Below, piece after piece: positions 9,088 to 18,365 of a DNA stretch of 64,000 nt. The notes under the pieces are model-generated. The model worked only from the letters and a program-made list of their open reading frames with translations. It searched no databases and was not told the origin of the DNA. How positions within the stretch are numbered: the stretch's first letter is position 1; every line of letters begins with the position of its first letter. The position numbers and the translations under genes are program-made. Where the stretch lies: positions 4,278,001 to 4,342,000 of the forward strand of contig NZ_AP018254.1 in the NCBI RefSeq assembly GCF_002368395.1, read 5' to 3'. This stretch comes from Calothrix sp. NIES-3974 (GTDB taxonomy: Bacteria > Cyanobacteriota > Cyanobacteriia > Cyanobacteriales > Nostocaceae).

Positions 9088-9639
9088 GATATACCTACCT
9101 AATCACCTGACTAAAATCAATTTATACAGGTTATATATTTGGATTTATATGCTTTTAAGACATATACAATTCTTGCAGATTTCAGAACACTTGGCAAAGT
9201 TTTTTCCTGATGGATTTAATGCATAAAAGTGAAATTTCACGCAGGTATATTCATATTTTTTAACAGTATAATTAAACCTGGATTTCCCACAAATCCGTAT
9301 TAATCGCAGGGATAGTCCGTAGAGACGACCCGGTGGGTCATCTCAGATAACCCGGTGGGTCGATCATTGATTATGAACAAGGTTAATAAAATCCGTTGAC
9401 CTCTTCCTCTGTTTCCTCATATGTCCCTGTAGATTTCTTCTGATTCCGATATGAACGGAAGCCATATGATAGATTTTCTTCCCTAGTTACCCCTATTCCC
9501 TACTCCCTACCCCTCTAAGTTTCAGAGATTTGCTTCAAATGGGGGATTAATCTTGTATGCTGAACTTTAGATTCTATAATTTTTTTGGCTCTGTTACAGC
9601 CGTCGGCTAAAGAATTTTCAAGACACAACTTAGAAGGGA
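9088..9639. other. Intergenic region upstream of the cpeY-like gene
   Basis: Carries two degenerate copies of the GACCCGGTGGGTC hairpin (9320-9365) and CCCTACTCCC-type repeats (about 9480-9515). No coding region was recognised. The promoter of the downstream gene should lie in the last 150 bases but was not identified. Confidence 0.5.
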
Positions 9640-10911
9640 ATGGATAAACGTTTTTATAATATATTTGGGTTAACACAGGAACAGGCGATCGCAATTATTG
9701 ATACACCCATAGAAGAGATGGAAGACCCATCTGACAAATATGTGGCGGTATCATCCCTGATTAGTTTTCCGGGGGAAGCGTCTGTGGCAGCACTAATTCG
9801 GGCGATTCAAAACAGCGACCCCAATCAACTGGATCAACGGATTATTCGTCGCAAAGCAGTAGAAAGCCTCGGTCGATTACAAGCAGCATCAGCCTTGCCA
9901 GTAATTCGTACATGTTTGCAAGACAATGATATTTATACAGTGGAAAACAGTGTTTGGGCGATAGGTGAAATTGGCACCCAAGACCCAGGCATTCTAGAAG
10001 ATATTGCCAAACTACTGGAAAAACCAGGACAAATCTATCGAGTTATCATCCATACACTAGCCAACGCAGATTACCGACCAGCCCTAGAGAGAATTCGTCA
10101 ATTTATCCAAGCCGAAGACGAACCCACCCGTAGTGCAGCGATCGCGGCGGTTTGTCGGTTAACGGGAGATTATAGTGATATCGAGCAAATTATTGCTCTG
10201 CTGCAAAGTACTAATTTGAATGCGCGTCGGGGATGCATTCAAGATTTAATCGATTCCCTATACTATGCAGCCATCCCCAAAATAGCCCGTTGTCCAGTTT
10301 CTTTAGTGTTTCGGCTGCGAGCAATTCGACTCATGGGTCAAACAGGTATCGAAACAGGGGAAATAAGCTTTAGTGACATTCAGCCCTACCTCGAACAGGT
10401 TTTATTAGACCATCCCGACGACATGGATTTAGTCCACGAATACGACCTTGTACCCAGCCTAGAATTTTTAATCTCCGAACTATACCAAACCGACTTTGGT
10501 CGTTGTTATTTAGCGACAAAAACCCTACTGGAATCCTACCCCGAACAAACACCAACAGCCCTATTAGCCACCTACGAAGCCGCAGCCTACAACGATTATG
10601 GAGCCCATTACCACGTGATGAAACTATTTGGTCATTTCCAGTATGCACCCGCCTACGACTTATTGGTGCAAAACCTGCATAATCGCGAACCCCAATTCCA
10701 AAAATCCCGTGCAGCTTGTGCCATATCCCTCGGTCAACTTGGCGACCCGCGAGCCATACCCGAGCTGAAAGCCTGTCTAGAAACGAAAATCTGGGACTTG
10801 AAATATGCTGCCTTAATGGCGCTAGAACAGCTAGGAGACACCACCTATCGGGAAATCGCCGCTCAAGATTCCGATTGGTTGATTCGGGCTAAACTAGGGA
10901 GTGGGGAGTAG
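9640..10911 (+). CDS. cpeY: CpeY-like phycobilin lyase (HEAT-repeat E/F family)
   Basis: The protein has 423 aa, close to the ~430 aa of CpeY. It opens MDKRFYNIFGLTQEQAI and carries HEAT/PBS-lyase repeats throughout, including RRKAVESLGRLQAASALPVI, YTVENSVWAIGEIGTQ, SLYYAAIPKIARCPVSLVFR and DLKYAALMALEQLG. CpeY attaches phycoerythrobilin to alpha-phycoerythrin in strains where it has been studied. The assignment rests on remembered family sequence and length. No CpeZ partner, phycoerythrin or phycoerythrocyanin gene is in the window, so the bilin substrate is uncertain. The ATG at 9640 follows AGAAGGGA. PecE/CpcE are less likely because they are much shorter. Confidence 0.68.
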   Translation: MDKRFYNIFGLTQEQAIAIIDTPIEEMEDPSDKYVAVSSLISFPGEASVAALIRAIQNSDPNQLDQRIIRRKAVESLGRLQAASALPVIRTCLQDNDIYTVENSVWAIGEIGTQDPGILEDIAKLLEKPGQIYRVIIHTLANADYRPALERIRQFIQAEDEPTRSAAIAAVCRLTGDYSDIEQIIALLQSTNLNARRGCIQDLIDSLYYAAIPKIARCPVSLVFRLRAIRLMGQTGIETGEISFSDIQPYLEQVLLDHPDDMDLVHEYDLVPSLEFLISELYQTDFGRCYLATKTLLESYPEQTPTALLATYEAAAYNDYGAHYHVMKLFGHFQYAPAYDLLVQNLHNREPQFQKSRAACAISLGQLGDPRAIPELKACLETKIWDLKYAALMALEQLGDTTYREIAAQDSDWLIRAKLGSGE

Positions 10912-11021
10912 GGGATGCAGGGGATACTGGCTTGATTATATTTCTTCGCCTTGCAAAATCCAGGGAGTAGGGAGTGGGGAGTGGTCCGTGACGGGAGTAA
11001 GTTATAAGTAATCTAATTACT

Positions 11022-11063
11022 TGTCTCCTGTATCCTGTATCCTGTATCCTGTATCCTGTCTCC
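11022..11063. repeat. Heptamer tandem repeat (TGTATCC x4 flanked by TGTCTCC)
   Basis: Six exact tandem heptamers, TGTCTCC, then four TGTATCC, then TGTCTCC, lie directly upstream of acpS. They keep an open frame and could be mistaken for an N-terminal extension of that gene. Related heptamer-rich tracts occur at about 18255-18290, 25500-25585 and 29555-29595. This is a typical Nostocales short tandem repeat. Confidence 0.85.
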
Positions 11064-11086
11064 TGACGACCGTATTCTTCCGCGAA

Positions 11087-11554
11087 ATGTTCCGACTAGG
11101 CACTGATATCGTTTACATTCCTCGAATTGAAAAATTAGTTAATAAATTTGGCCTGCGTTTTTTAAATCGAGTTTATACACCGGGTGAATTATGCCACTGT
11201 GGCTATGGAAACTCCCCAAATCGTCCCGCAGTGGAAAAATTGGCAGGTAGATGGGCTGCAAAGGAAGCCGTTGTTAAAGCCTTGGGGACAGGATGGAGTG
11301 GTATCAGCTACACAGATGTGGAAATATGTCGTCATCCTAACGGTATCCCCTTCATCAAATTACATCACAATGCGGCAATGATTGTGGCAGGATGGAATAG
11401 AGGAGCAGAAACCGACCAATCTTCTAACCCTTCTTTATCTCTGCCGATGATGGCAAGTTCCCAGTGGCAAATTAGTTTGAGCCACGATGAAGATTATGCG
11501 ATCGCTACTGCAATTTTGATGGTGTCCATGCCCACACTTTCAAATGCTTTGTAG
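11087..11554 (+). CDS. acpS: Holo-[acyl-carrier-protein] synthase
   Basis: The protein has 155 aa from the ATG at 11087. It transfers 4'-phosphopantetheine from CoA to acyl carrier protein, activating it for fatty acid synthesis. Family signatures are LGTDIVYIPRIEKL near the N-terminus (Asp for Mg2+) and EKLAGRWAAKEAVVKALGTG, the FxxKEAxxKAxG-type motif with catalytic Glu, and SLSHDEDYAIA near the C-terminus. An upstream in-frame start would add 22 residues encoded by the heptamer repeat and is rejected. A ~25-residue insert (AGWNRGAETDQSSNPSLSLP) sits before the last strand. The other phosphopantetheinyl transferase type of heterocyst-formers (Sfp/HetI) is not seen here. Confidence 0.92.
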   Translation: MFRLGTDIVYIPRIEKLVNKFGLRFLNRVYTPGELCHCGYGNSPNRPAVEKLAGRWAAKEAVVKALGTGWSGISYTDVEICRHPNGIPFIKLHHNAAMIVAGWNRGAETDQSSNPSLSLPMMASSQWQISLSHDEDYAIATAILMVSMPTLSNAL

Positions 11555-11687
11555 CGCAGTCTGACATTTTCCCCAATAGGAAAACTGTTTATTTTAAGCA
11601 AATCTTCCAGGGTTTATCCGAAACCATGAGCGGAATTGCGATCACAGCTAACGAAAATGTATATGTAACTCGTACCATTCGTCCTAG

Positions 11688-11966
11688 ATGAATTTAGAAA
11701 GTCCCGAAACTTACATCAACCATCCAACTTGGGGTTTACTCTACAGAATTAGCATGGTAGACGAGAGCCAAGAATTATTCACCACACTCTACGCGCAACG
11801 CTTGTTTTTTATCGTCACCACGGAAGGCAAAACGATGAAATTTCAACCTATCGGCCGTACAGAGGCGAAAATGATGTTGGAAAATCGTCTGCGTAGTCTC
11901 CGTCGCACAGGTCTACATCAGGAGTACGATCAACTTCAGAGTGTTTTTAAACGCACATTTCAATGA
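11688..11966 (+). CDS. pipX: PipX, co-activator of NtcA and P-II partner
   Basis: The protein has 92 aa. The sequence fits PipX end to end: YINHPTWGLLYRI, ELFTTLYAQRLFFIV, FQPIGRTEAKMMLENRLR and QEYDQLQSVFKRTF. Residues ~1-55 form the Tudor-like domain that binds NtcA or the P-II protein GlnB, and the rest two helices. It links 2-oxoglutarate/nitrogen status to NtcA transcription. Its stop overlaps the start of pipY by 4 bases (ATGA at 11963-11966), implying translational coupling, as in other cyanobacteria. Confidence 0.96.
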   Translation: MNLESPETYINHPTWGLLYRISMVDESQELFTTLYAQRLFFIVTTEGKTMKFQPIGRTEAKMMLENRLRSLRRTGLHQEYDQLQSVFKRTFQ

Positions 11967-12661
11967 ATAGTTCGACTGGCGATCGCATTAATGCTGACCT
12001 TTTTGTCCGTATTGCCCAAATCCAAGCTAATATACCCAATCACGTCAAACTTATCGCCGTCTCCAAGCAGGTTCCTGCTACCGCAATTCGCGCCGCATAT
12101 ACCGCAGGAATTCGCGACTTCGGCGAAAATCGCGTCCAAGAAGCGATCGCTAAACAAGCTGAACTTGCTGATCTAGAAGATATCACTTGGCATCTCATCG
12201 GTAATCTCCAAGCCAACAAAGCGAAAAAAGCCCTGACCCATTTCCAATGGATACACTCCGTTGACAACCTCAAACTCGCCCAAAAACTCGATAGTCTCGC
12301 CGGAGAATTGAATCTTTGCCCCTCCATTTGCCTGCAAGTCAAAATTCTCCCCGACCCCAATAAATTTGGTTGGCATCTCGACCAACTTTACGCCGACCTA
12401 CCCCACCTTGACCGTTGCAAAAATTTACAAATTCAAGGTTTGATGACAATACCCCCCTTGGGGTTAGATGAAGCACAGACCCAGGATGTATTCAATCGCA
12501 CCAGAGAACTAGCTCAAGCGATCGCTTCCCAATCGTGGGAAAGAATAAAAATGACAGAACTATCGATGGGTATGTCTGGAGATTACCAAGCAGCCATTCA
12601 AGCCGGAGCCACAATGGTACGCATTGGCACAAGTATTTTTGGCCGCAGAAACAAAGGATAG
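11963..12661 (+). CDS. pipY: PLP homeostasis protein PipY (YggS/PROSC family)
   Basis: The protein has 232 aa. It binds pyridoxal 5'-phosphate and buffers free PLP without catalysing a known reaction. Signatures are LIAVSKQVPA with the PLP lysine at residue 35, DFGENRVQEAIAKQ, WHLIGNLQANKAK, WIHSVDNLKLA and the phosphate-binding LSMGMSGDYQAAIQAGATMVRIGT. The start overlaps the pipX stop by 4 bases. Expression with pipX and then sepF and proC on the same strand is the usual cyanobacterial arrangement. Confidence 0.96.
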   Translation: MNSSTGDRINADLFVRIAQIQANIPNHVKLIAVSKQVPATAIRAAYTAGIRDFGENRVQEAIAKQAELADLEDITWHLIGNLQANKAKKALTHFQWIHSVDNLKLAQKLDSLAGELNLCPSICLQVKILPDPNKFGWHLDQLYADLPHLDRCKNLQIQGLMTIPPLGLDEAQTQDVFNRTRELAQAIASQSWERIKMTELSMGMSGDYQAAIQAGATMVRIGTSIFGRRNKG

Positions 12662-13148
12662 GGAGTTATCGGGAGCAGGGGCAGGGGAAGTAGAAAATTT
12701 ATATATAAATATTTCCGTATATGAATCATCCTACCTCCTGTATTTTGTCTCCCATATTCCCCTCACTCGTAAATATACTTAAAATATTTTATACACAAAA
12801 ATAATTATGTTTCCTGGTTCACGAATTAGACCAAAATGTAGTATTTACAGAAAGTAAACAAAAATTTCCAAGCAGAAAAATAAAAAATACTTCCCTGTTT
12901 GGAGTAGTTGGTATATAATCTTGACTCAATCATTGCCAAGACCTTGCTTCTATTACTGGTACTAGGTTTGGCGAATTGGTAATAAATCTAACCAACTATA
13001 TTTGGATCAGCGCTTGTCAAACATCGTGAATGATGTTACATCTTTAAGTCTTATGATTTGTGATGTTTTTAGCGTTGACTTTAGTAGCAATTGCTTATAA
13101 AAATTGCTGCATGTTTGGTTAAAAAATTTGCACCAGGAACGTGTGACA
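12662..13148. other. Intergenic region upstream of sepF
   Basis: Starts with GGGAGCAGGGGCAGGGG-type repeats, then AT-rich DNA. A TATAAT hexamer at 12914-12919 could be a -10 box, but its upstream partner (TTCCCT at 17 bp) is poor. The gap suggests that sepF has its own promoter as well as read-through from pipY. No small gene was recognised. Confidence 0.45.
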
Positions 13149-13754
13149 ATGAACAATATTTTTACGAAACTCAGAGACTTCGTTGGTTTAAATGAACCCA
13201 TCGAGTACGAGTACTACGAAGAAGAGCCGGATACCGAAAGTTATCAAAACCTCTACCAAGAGCAAAATCCCCAACCAGCAGCACCACCACAACCCGAACC
13301 AGTAGCACAAACTAATAGACGTTGGCGCGAACCCATGTCTACAATGAATACTGACGTTGCAACAAGTACAAAAACAACAATGAATAATGTGATTGGAATG
13401 CCTGGTGCCCTCAATGGTATTTCGGAAGTTTTGGTTCTTGAGCCGCGGACATTTGAAGAAATGCCCCAAGCAATTCAAGCTCTACGGGAACGTAAATCAG
13501 TGGTATTGAATTTAACCATCATGGATCCAGACCAAGCACAACGGGCAGTAGACTTCGTTGCAGGTGGAACCTATGCCCTAGATGGTCATCAAGAAAGAAT
13601 TGGTGAGAGTATTTTCCTGTTTACTCCCAGTTGTGTTCAAGTTAGCACCACAAACGGCGTACTCCACGAAGTACCGCAAGCACCAGTTCGTCCCAATCGC
13701 ACACCGGGAACAACATCAGCATGGGGAACGGAAATGAATCGCATGGCCCAATAG
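13149..13754 (+). CDS. sepF: Cell division protein SepF (Cdv2/YlmF family)
   Basis: The protein has 201 aa from the ATG at 13149 ([14 protein letters not shown]). The amphipathic N-terminal helix [17 protein letters not shown] is the membrane-binding segment; an acidic and proline-rich linker follows (about 17-80); the globular SepF domain (about 90-180) has [42 protein letters not shown] and [12 protein letters not shown]. SepF polymerises into rings and anchors FtsZ to the membrane; in cyanobacteria, which lack FtsA, it is essential. The longer frame upstream is rejected because it buries the amphipathic helix. Confidence 0.95.
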   Translation: MNNIFTKLRDFVGLNEPIEYEYYEEEPDTESYQNLYQEQNPQPAAPPQPEPVAQTNRRWREPMSTMNTDVATSTKTTMNNVIGMPGALNGISEVLVLEPRTFEEMPQAIQALRERKSVVLNLTIMDPDQAQRAVDFVAGGTYALDGHQERIGESIFLFTPSCVQVSTTNGVLHEVPQAPVRPNRTPGTTSAWGTEMNRMAQ

Positions 13755-13882
13755 CTGTAGCCTTTTGAGCGGTTTGGGGTTTTAGATTAGGGATTGCATC
13801 TAAAATTCCAAATTAGATTGGAATTAAAAATTAAATAAAAACAAAACAAACAAATAAACTTTTTTTTAGAGAAATACTCAGC

Positions 13883-14695
13883 GTGAAATTTGGCTTAATT
13901 GGTGGCGGAGTTATGGGAGAAGCTTTGTTATCCCGTCTTCTTGCCGCAGATGTTTATAAGTCAGAAGAAATTATTGTCAGCGAACCAGCGATCGCTCGAC
14001 GGAATTTTTTAGCAGAAAAATACAGGGTGAATACTACTGCTGATAACCATCAGGTATTTAAGTCAGTATCTGAAGTCATATTTTTAGCAGTTAAACCGCA
14101 GGTTTTTAATCAAATTGCCGCAGATTTTGCCGCCATAGGTGAGTTACAAAGTTCACCTATGGTTGTTTCTATTTTGGCAGGGGTGACACTAGGGCAACTA
14201 GAATCGGCATTTACCAACTTACCAGTAATTAGGGCTATGCCCAATACACCCGCCACCGTGGGAGCAGGGATGACAGCCATTTGTGGGGGAAGTAAGGTTA
14301 AGCCAGAGCAATTAAAATTAGCCCAGCAACTATTTACCGTAGTTGGGGAGGTGGTCGATCTACCGGAATCGATGATGGATGCAGTGACAGGTTTATCCGG
14401 GAGTGGTCCAGCCTACATCGCCATTTTAGTTGAAGCCTTAGCCGATGGTGGAGTTGCATCCGGTTTACCTCGTGCGATCGCAAATCAGCTTGCTTTGCAA
14501 ACAGTCCTGGGGACAGCCCAATTATTAGCAGAAACAAAACTCCATCCAGCCGTCCTCAAGGATCAAGTCACCAGTCCTGGAGGGACAACCATTGCTGGGA
14601 TTACCGCCTTAGAAGCAGGTGGGTTTCGTGCCGCAATTATAAATGCAGTCCAAAGGGCTACCCTTCGTTCCAGGGAGTTAGGAGAAAAGGCGTAA
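13883..14695 (+). CDS. proC: Pyrroline-5-carboxylate reductase
   Basis: The protein has 270 aa. It reduces 1-pyrroline-5-carboxylate to proline with NAD(P)H. The Rossmann motif is LIGGGVMGEALLSRLL at residues 4-19; further signatures are VIRAMPNTPATVGAGMTAI and LSGSGPAYIAILVEALADGGVASGL, the ProC signature, ending LKDQVTSPGGTTIAGI. It starts with GTG at 13883, supported by the fit of residue 1 to the family. It is the last gene of the pipX-pipY-sepF-proC run. Confidence 0.95.
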   Translation: MKFGLIGGGVMGEALLSRLLAADVYKSEEIIVSEPAIARRNFLAEKYRVNTTADNHQVFKSVSEVIFLAVKPQVFNQIAADFAAIGELQSSPMVVSILAGVTLGQLESAFTNLPVIRAMPNTPATVGAGMTAICGGSKVKPEQLKLAQQLFTVVGEVVDLPESMMDAVTGLSGSGPAYIAILVEALADGGVASGLPRAIANQLALQTVLGTAQLLAETKLHPAVLKDQVTSPGGTTIAGITALEAGGFRAAIINAVQRATLRSRELGEKA

Positions 14696-14752
14696 TCAGA
14701 TTGGTTAAATTTTGTCGCAGATAGCATCTAAATTTTTGCGGGAGTAGGATAG

Positions 14753-14780
14753 GTACAGACGCGATATATCGCGTCTGTAC
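14753..14780. repeat. Perfect 28-bp palindrome (GCGATATATCGC variant)
   Basis: The central AGACGCGATATATCGCGTCT is extended to GTAC on both sides, giving 28 bases of perfect dyad symmetry. It is the longest perfect member of the dispersed palindrome family; others lie at 531, 5807, 8684, 16707 and 60536. Confidence 0.85.
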
Positions 14781-14848
14781 GGGAGTAAGGCTTGGGTCGA
14801 ATGATTGGTTACGTTGCGGTTTTATGTTAATTGCACCTACCTACCAGC

Positions 14849-14876
14849 AAAAAAAGACGCAGCGGGGCCACGTCTT
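14849..14876 (-). terminator. Rho-independent terminator of clpP
   Basis: On the minus strand AAGACG...CGTCTT forms a 6-bp stem with a G/C-rich loop, followed by seven Ts, about 25 bases past the clpP stop codon. The stem is short, but its position and T-run support termination. Confidence 0.65.
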
Positions 14877-14900
14877 GAGATTGTCATTGATGCATTATTT

Positions 14901-15509
14901 CTAACTCACAACAGCTACTGGACGACTACCAGTTGCATGACGGTCAATTACTTGGTCGATTAAACCGTATTTTACGGATTCTTCTGGAGACATGAAGAAA
15001 TCCCGTTCGGTATCCTCGGTAATTTTCTCAATGGGTTGTCCGGTATGTTCGGCTAGATATTCGTTTAAACGACGTTTGTGGTACAGAATTTCTTTGGCTT
15101 GAATTTCGATGTCGGTTGCTTGTCCTTGCGCACCACCTAAAGGTTGGTGAATCATAATCCGGGAATGGGGAAGGCTCATGCGTTTGCCTTTAGTTCCCGC
15201 ACTGAGGAGGAATGCGCCCATACTGGCAGCTAGTCCTGTACAAATTGTACAAACATCTGAACGAATATATTTCATCGTATCAAAGATGCCCATTCCTGCC
15301 GTCACCGAGCCACCGGGAGAGTTGATATACATGTATATATCTTTTTCTGGGTCCTCGGCATCTAAGAACAATAATTGGGCAACAATAAGGTTGGCAACCG
15401 TGCTATCGATGGGTTGTCCCAGGAAAATTATTCTTTCCCGCAATAGACGCGAGTAAATATCAAAGGCGCGTTCGCCTCGACCCGATTGTTCAATAACGAT
15501 AGGAATCAT
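14901..15509 (-). CDS. clpP: ATP-dependent Clp protease proteolytic subunit ClpP
   Basis: The protein has 202 aa. It is the serine protease core that degrades unfolded and tagged proteins with ClpC/ClpX. The catalytic triad is visible: Ser96 in [12 protein letters not shown], His121 in [11 protein letters not shown] and Asp170 in [28 protein letters not shown] is the substrate-binding strand and oxyanion region. An intact triad makes this an active ClpP, not a ClpR. The ATG at 15509 gives [23 protein letters not shown], the canonical N-terminus. Cyanobacteria usually have three ClpP paralogues; which one this is cannot be told here. It stands alone with its own terminator. Confidence 0.96.
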   Translation of the reverse strand: MIPIVIEQSGRGERAFDIYSRLLRERIIFLGQPIDSTVANLIVAQLLFLDAEDPEKDIYMYINSPGGSVTAGMGIFDTMKYIRSDVCTICTGLAASMGAFLLSAGTKGKRMSLPHSRIMIHQPLGGAQGQATDIEIQAKEILYHKRRLNEYLAEHTGQPIEKITEDTERDFFMSPEESVKYGLIDQVIDRHATGSRPVAVVS

Positions 15510-15618
15510 GCAATCTCAGCTAGTTATTTTAGGTACATTCTATCGATTCTTGCGATGGTTTGCTGGGTTGTTTACCGAATTAGGGAGAAATGCGATCGCA
15601 AATGTATGATTAATGAAT

Positions 15619-16542
15619 TTAACTATTACCACTACTAGGTTGCCGAAATGTATGCAGCAAGTTGTAAAACCGATCGAAATCAAAGCTGCGGGGGTCAATG
15701 CGCTGTCCTGACCTGTCCACTGCACGATGGGTGGTAATCCGGTTGTCGGGGACACTGCTTTGGGCAATTAGCCAGGCGAGGGCTTCATATTGTGCTTCTG
15801 TATACCCACTGTGGGTGGTTTCGCTGGTTTGGTTCCAACCATCGGGTGGTGTTTCTAAGGATACATGGTAGGCAAAGTTATTCACAGATGGTGGTAAATT
15901 CGGGTTGGTTTGGACGGTTTCTTCACCATTTGGCCCGCTAAATACGGAATTTCCGGCTCCGTAGGCACGTTTTTCGGGAGGGACAAGGTAGACGATGATT
16001 CCATCCAGGGTAATTAGGGTATGATAGCTAACTTGATTTTCGTCGTTGGGGTGGGAATTACGGAAGGTATTAATGGCACTTTGGGCGGAGTTAGAAGTTT
16101 CGTGGAGGACGATGATGGGTTGATTGGTGGCTGGTTTACCGTTAATATCTGTAGAATAGCGATCGCCGTAGTTACTGGGGTCTGCCCCAGCAATTTGATA
16201 CCTGGGCTGAAATTTTTTAAAGGCGGTTGTGGTGATGAAGGAATAGGTGGAAACTGGTTGTTGGGGTGGGGGTGTAACTGGTGCTGGGGTGGGAATTACT
16301 GTTGCTTCCGGTATTGGTGTAATTGAGGGGGTGGGTGTGGGTTGTGGACTGATTGCTGCTGGTGCAGGTTTACGTTCTGATTGAAACTCGATTCTCGCTG
16401 GACTTAGGGCTGTTGTTTCCGCTTGGGAAGTAGACGAAGAGGTTGATTCCGGAGTCTGACGAGTACCCAAAATCACAAATACTAACGCCGCTAAAAACAA
16501 TGCGATCGCAGCCAGTCGAATATTCCAATCGCGCTCCCTCAT
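15619..16542 (-). CDS. Membrane-anchored N-acetylmuramoyl-L-alanine amidase (Amidase_2)
   Basis: The protein has 307 aa. One N-terminal membrane segment (about 9-26, LAAIALFLAALVFVILG) acts as signal or anchor, then a Ser/Thr/Pro-rich linker to about residue 98. The Amidase_2 domain (about 120-300) has the zinc ligands His147 (IIVLHETS), His272 (ITTHRAVD) and Asp283 (RIDPRSFD), plus NNFAYHVSLE. It cuts the bond between N-acetylmuramic acid and L-alanine of peptidoglycan in the periplasm. The linker suggests it reaches across the periplasm. It is separate from clpP by about 110 bases and is probably an independent gene. Confidence 0.9.
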   Translation of the reverse strand: MRERDWNIRLAAIALFLAALVFVILGTRQTPESTSSSTSQAETTALSPARIEFQSERKPAPAAISPQPTPTPSITPIPEATVIPTPAPVTPPPQQPVSTYSFITTTAFKKFQPRYQIAGADPSNYGDRYSTDINGKPATNQPIIVLHETSNSAQSAINTFRNSHPNDENQVSYHTLITLDGIIVYLVPPEKRAYGAGNSVFSGPNGEETVQTNPNLPPSVNNFAYHVSLETPPDGWNQTSETTHSGYTEAQYEALAWLIAQSSVPDNRITTHRAVDRSGQRIDPRSFDFDRFYNLLHTFRQPSSGNS

Positions 16543-16706
16543 TAGTCTATATCTCTACTGCTACTATAATTTAAGGATAGTGTAATTTTAATATCACCCT
16601 ATCCCCATATCTAGGTAAGCGCAATACTTGATGCTGGAAATATTCCCAGCTTGACCTGGACTATACTTTGCAACTTATACCAATTCGATTTTTTGACGAT
16701 GAAAAC

Positions 16707-16726
16707 AGACGCGACATGTCGCGTCT
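16707..16726. repeat. Dispersed palindrome AGACGCGACATGTCGCGTCT
   Basis: Perfect 20-bp palindrome in the gap between the amidase and glycosyltransferase genes. It follows TATACCAATTCGATTTTTTG, which resembles the left end of the MITE-like elements at 24296 and 60491. Other copies: 531-550, 5807-5826, 8684-8703, 14757-14776 and 60536-60555. Confidence 0.85.
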
Positions 16727-16780
16727 CTACTGCCCATTCCCTACCTCTACTGAAAGACTTTTGCTGCAAATCCTAATTAA

Positions 16781-17962
16781 TCACGCTCCTTGGATAAATT
16801 GGATTTTTGTTTGTTTCACTTTCGGACTGGCTAAAACCTGGGTGTATAATTCCTCCAAACGGGAAATGTTTTTGGTGAGGGTATAACGTTCTAAGACCCG
16901 TTGACGGGCTTTTTGTCCTAGTAGGGCGGTGATTTCTGGGTGGTCTTGAAATAGGGGAAGCAGGGTACGTAATTGCGATCGCACTGTTTTGGTGGTGATC
17001 ACCACTCCTGCACCATCTTCTAATACTTCCCCGTCTGCTCCAACGTCGGTGGCAATACAAGCAATTCCACAAGCCATTGCTTCTAGTAAGGACAATGATA
17101 GTCCTTCCACAAGGGAGGGTAGAATAAACACATCCCCACCACGCAAAATTTCGATTCTGCGAGCTTCATCGGCAATAAATCCTAACCAAATGACTCCATG
17201 TTCTGGTCCATAAAATTGTTCCAGGGAGTTTTTTAAGGGGCCATTTCCCACAATTAATAATTTGCTGTCAGGACGCATTTTCGCCTGTTTCCAAGCTCTT
17301 AATAGGGCTTCAACATTTTTTTCGAGGGCGATTCGACCTTGATACACAAATAAACGTTTGGCGGCAAATTCGGTTTTGATTTGTGAGGTTCCGGGGGAGT
17401 ATTTCTCCACATCGACTCCGTTGGGAATCACGGCCACAATTTCTGGAGGAACACCTAATTTTGCTAACAGTTCTCGCTGCAATTGGGAAAAAACAATCAC
17501 CCGATCATAATTTCCTAAAAATGGAGCATACAGTTGGTAAGCTAATAGTTGCGTGCCGGAAATCAATTTCACACCTTTACTAGCAAAGGGTGGATGAAAT
17601 GTGGCGATGAGGGGAATATTTAATTCTTCACAGATTTCTGGGAGAAGAAAATCCAGGGGTGAGAGGGTCAGGGATGCATGGACGATATCCGGATGGATGG
17701 ATTTGAGTGAGTCCGTTAGGACTTTTCTCGCGTTTAATGTGGGAATTGTGTAAACCTGGGATTTATAAATAAAGGGTAATGGTACTTCTCGACAATTTGG
17801 CCAAGTATCGGTTTGTGATTCTTCCTGGGCAAAGTGGAGGAAACTAACTTCATGACCTCGGTCAAGTAGGGCATTAGTAATCTCCCGACCGTAGGTGACA
17901 TTGCCACAAAAGGGTGATTTTTTACCAATCCAAGCTATACGCAGTTTATCAATATTACGCAT
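16781..17962 (-). CDS. GT4-family glycosyltransferase
   Basis: The protein has 393 aa. A two-lobed GT-B enzyme: N-terminal lobe with LRIAWIGKKSPFCGNVTYGREI, DIVHASLTLSPLDFLLPEI and IPLIATFHPPFASKG; C-terminal lobe with LFVYQGRIALEKNVEALL, LIVGNGPLKNSLEQ and the donor-site VEGLSLSLLEAMACGIACIATDVG (E-x7-E). It resembles lipid- and polysaccharide-transferring retaining glycosyltransferases such as PimB/SqdX types, but the acceptor cannot be named. It is isolated from the polysaccharide cluster at 30-50 kb. Confidence 0.85.
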   Translation of the reverse strand: MRNIDKLRIAWIGKKSPFCGNVTYGREITNALLDRGHEVSFLHFAQEESQTDTWPNCREVPLPFIYKSQVYTIPTLNARKVLTDSLKSIHPDIVHASLTLSPLDFLLPEICEELNIPLIATFHPPFASKGVKLISGTQLLAYQLYAPFLGNYDRVIVFSQLQRELLAKLGVPPEIVAVIPNGVDVEKYSPGTSQIKTEFAAKRLFVYQGRIALEKNVEALLRAWKQAKMRPDSKLLIVGNGPLKNSLEQFYGPEHGVIWLGFIADEARRIEILRGGDVFILPSLVEGLSLSLLEAMACGIACIATDVGADGEVLEDGAGVVITTKTVRSQLRTLLPLFQDHPEITALLGQKARQRVLERYTLTKNISRLEELYTQVLASPKVKQTKIQFIQGA

Positions 17963-18365
17963 TAGTTGATTGCTATGAGATTGTTAATGGATTATCAAAA
18001 CCTATTTTTCGAGTGAAAAATCTGTTTGATCGAGGCGGTGGGTGGATTCACCAGTTGATTTTATTTGTTTATCAGTTTGTTATTGTTGCTAGGCAATAAC
18101 TAACAGTTGTGGTTGTGGAGGGATGAAAGCCAAACCTTGATCTCAAGAATGCTGTTCAATCGTGAATAACATCCGTAACAACAGCCTCAAAGGCGATTGC
18201 TGAATTCAAGTTTACCATGAAAAGCTGTGGTATTCGGAAAAATATATCGACTGAAAAGGATACAGGATACAGAATACAGGAGACAGGAGATATATAGTTT
18301 CACGAAAATTTTCACCCTCTCCCCCTGCTATCCCCTACTCCCTATTCCCTAACTAGATTGCGGAT
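17963..18365. other. Intergenic region with heptamer repeats
   Basis: No gene was recognised. Contains a GGATACAGGATACAGAATACAGG tract (about 18257-18280), reverse orientation of the heptamers before acpS, and CTCCCTATTCCC repeats near 18335-18350. Confidence 0.5.

Noticed and set aside
11640-11690. NtcA-type site (GTA-N8-TAC) upstream of pipX
   Set aside because: The GTA and TAC words present do not have the required spacing.
12880-12925. Strong sigma-70 promoter for sepF
   Set aside because: TATAAT is present but the -35 partner is poor; mentioned only within the intergenic entry.
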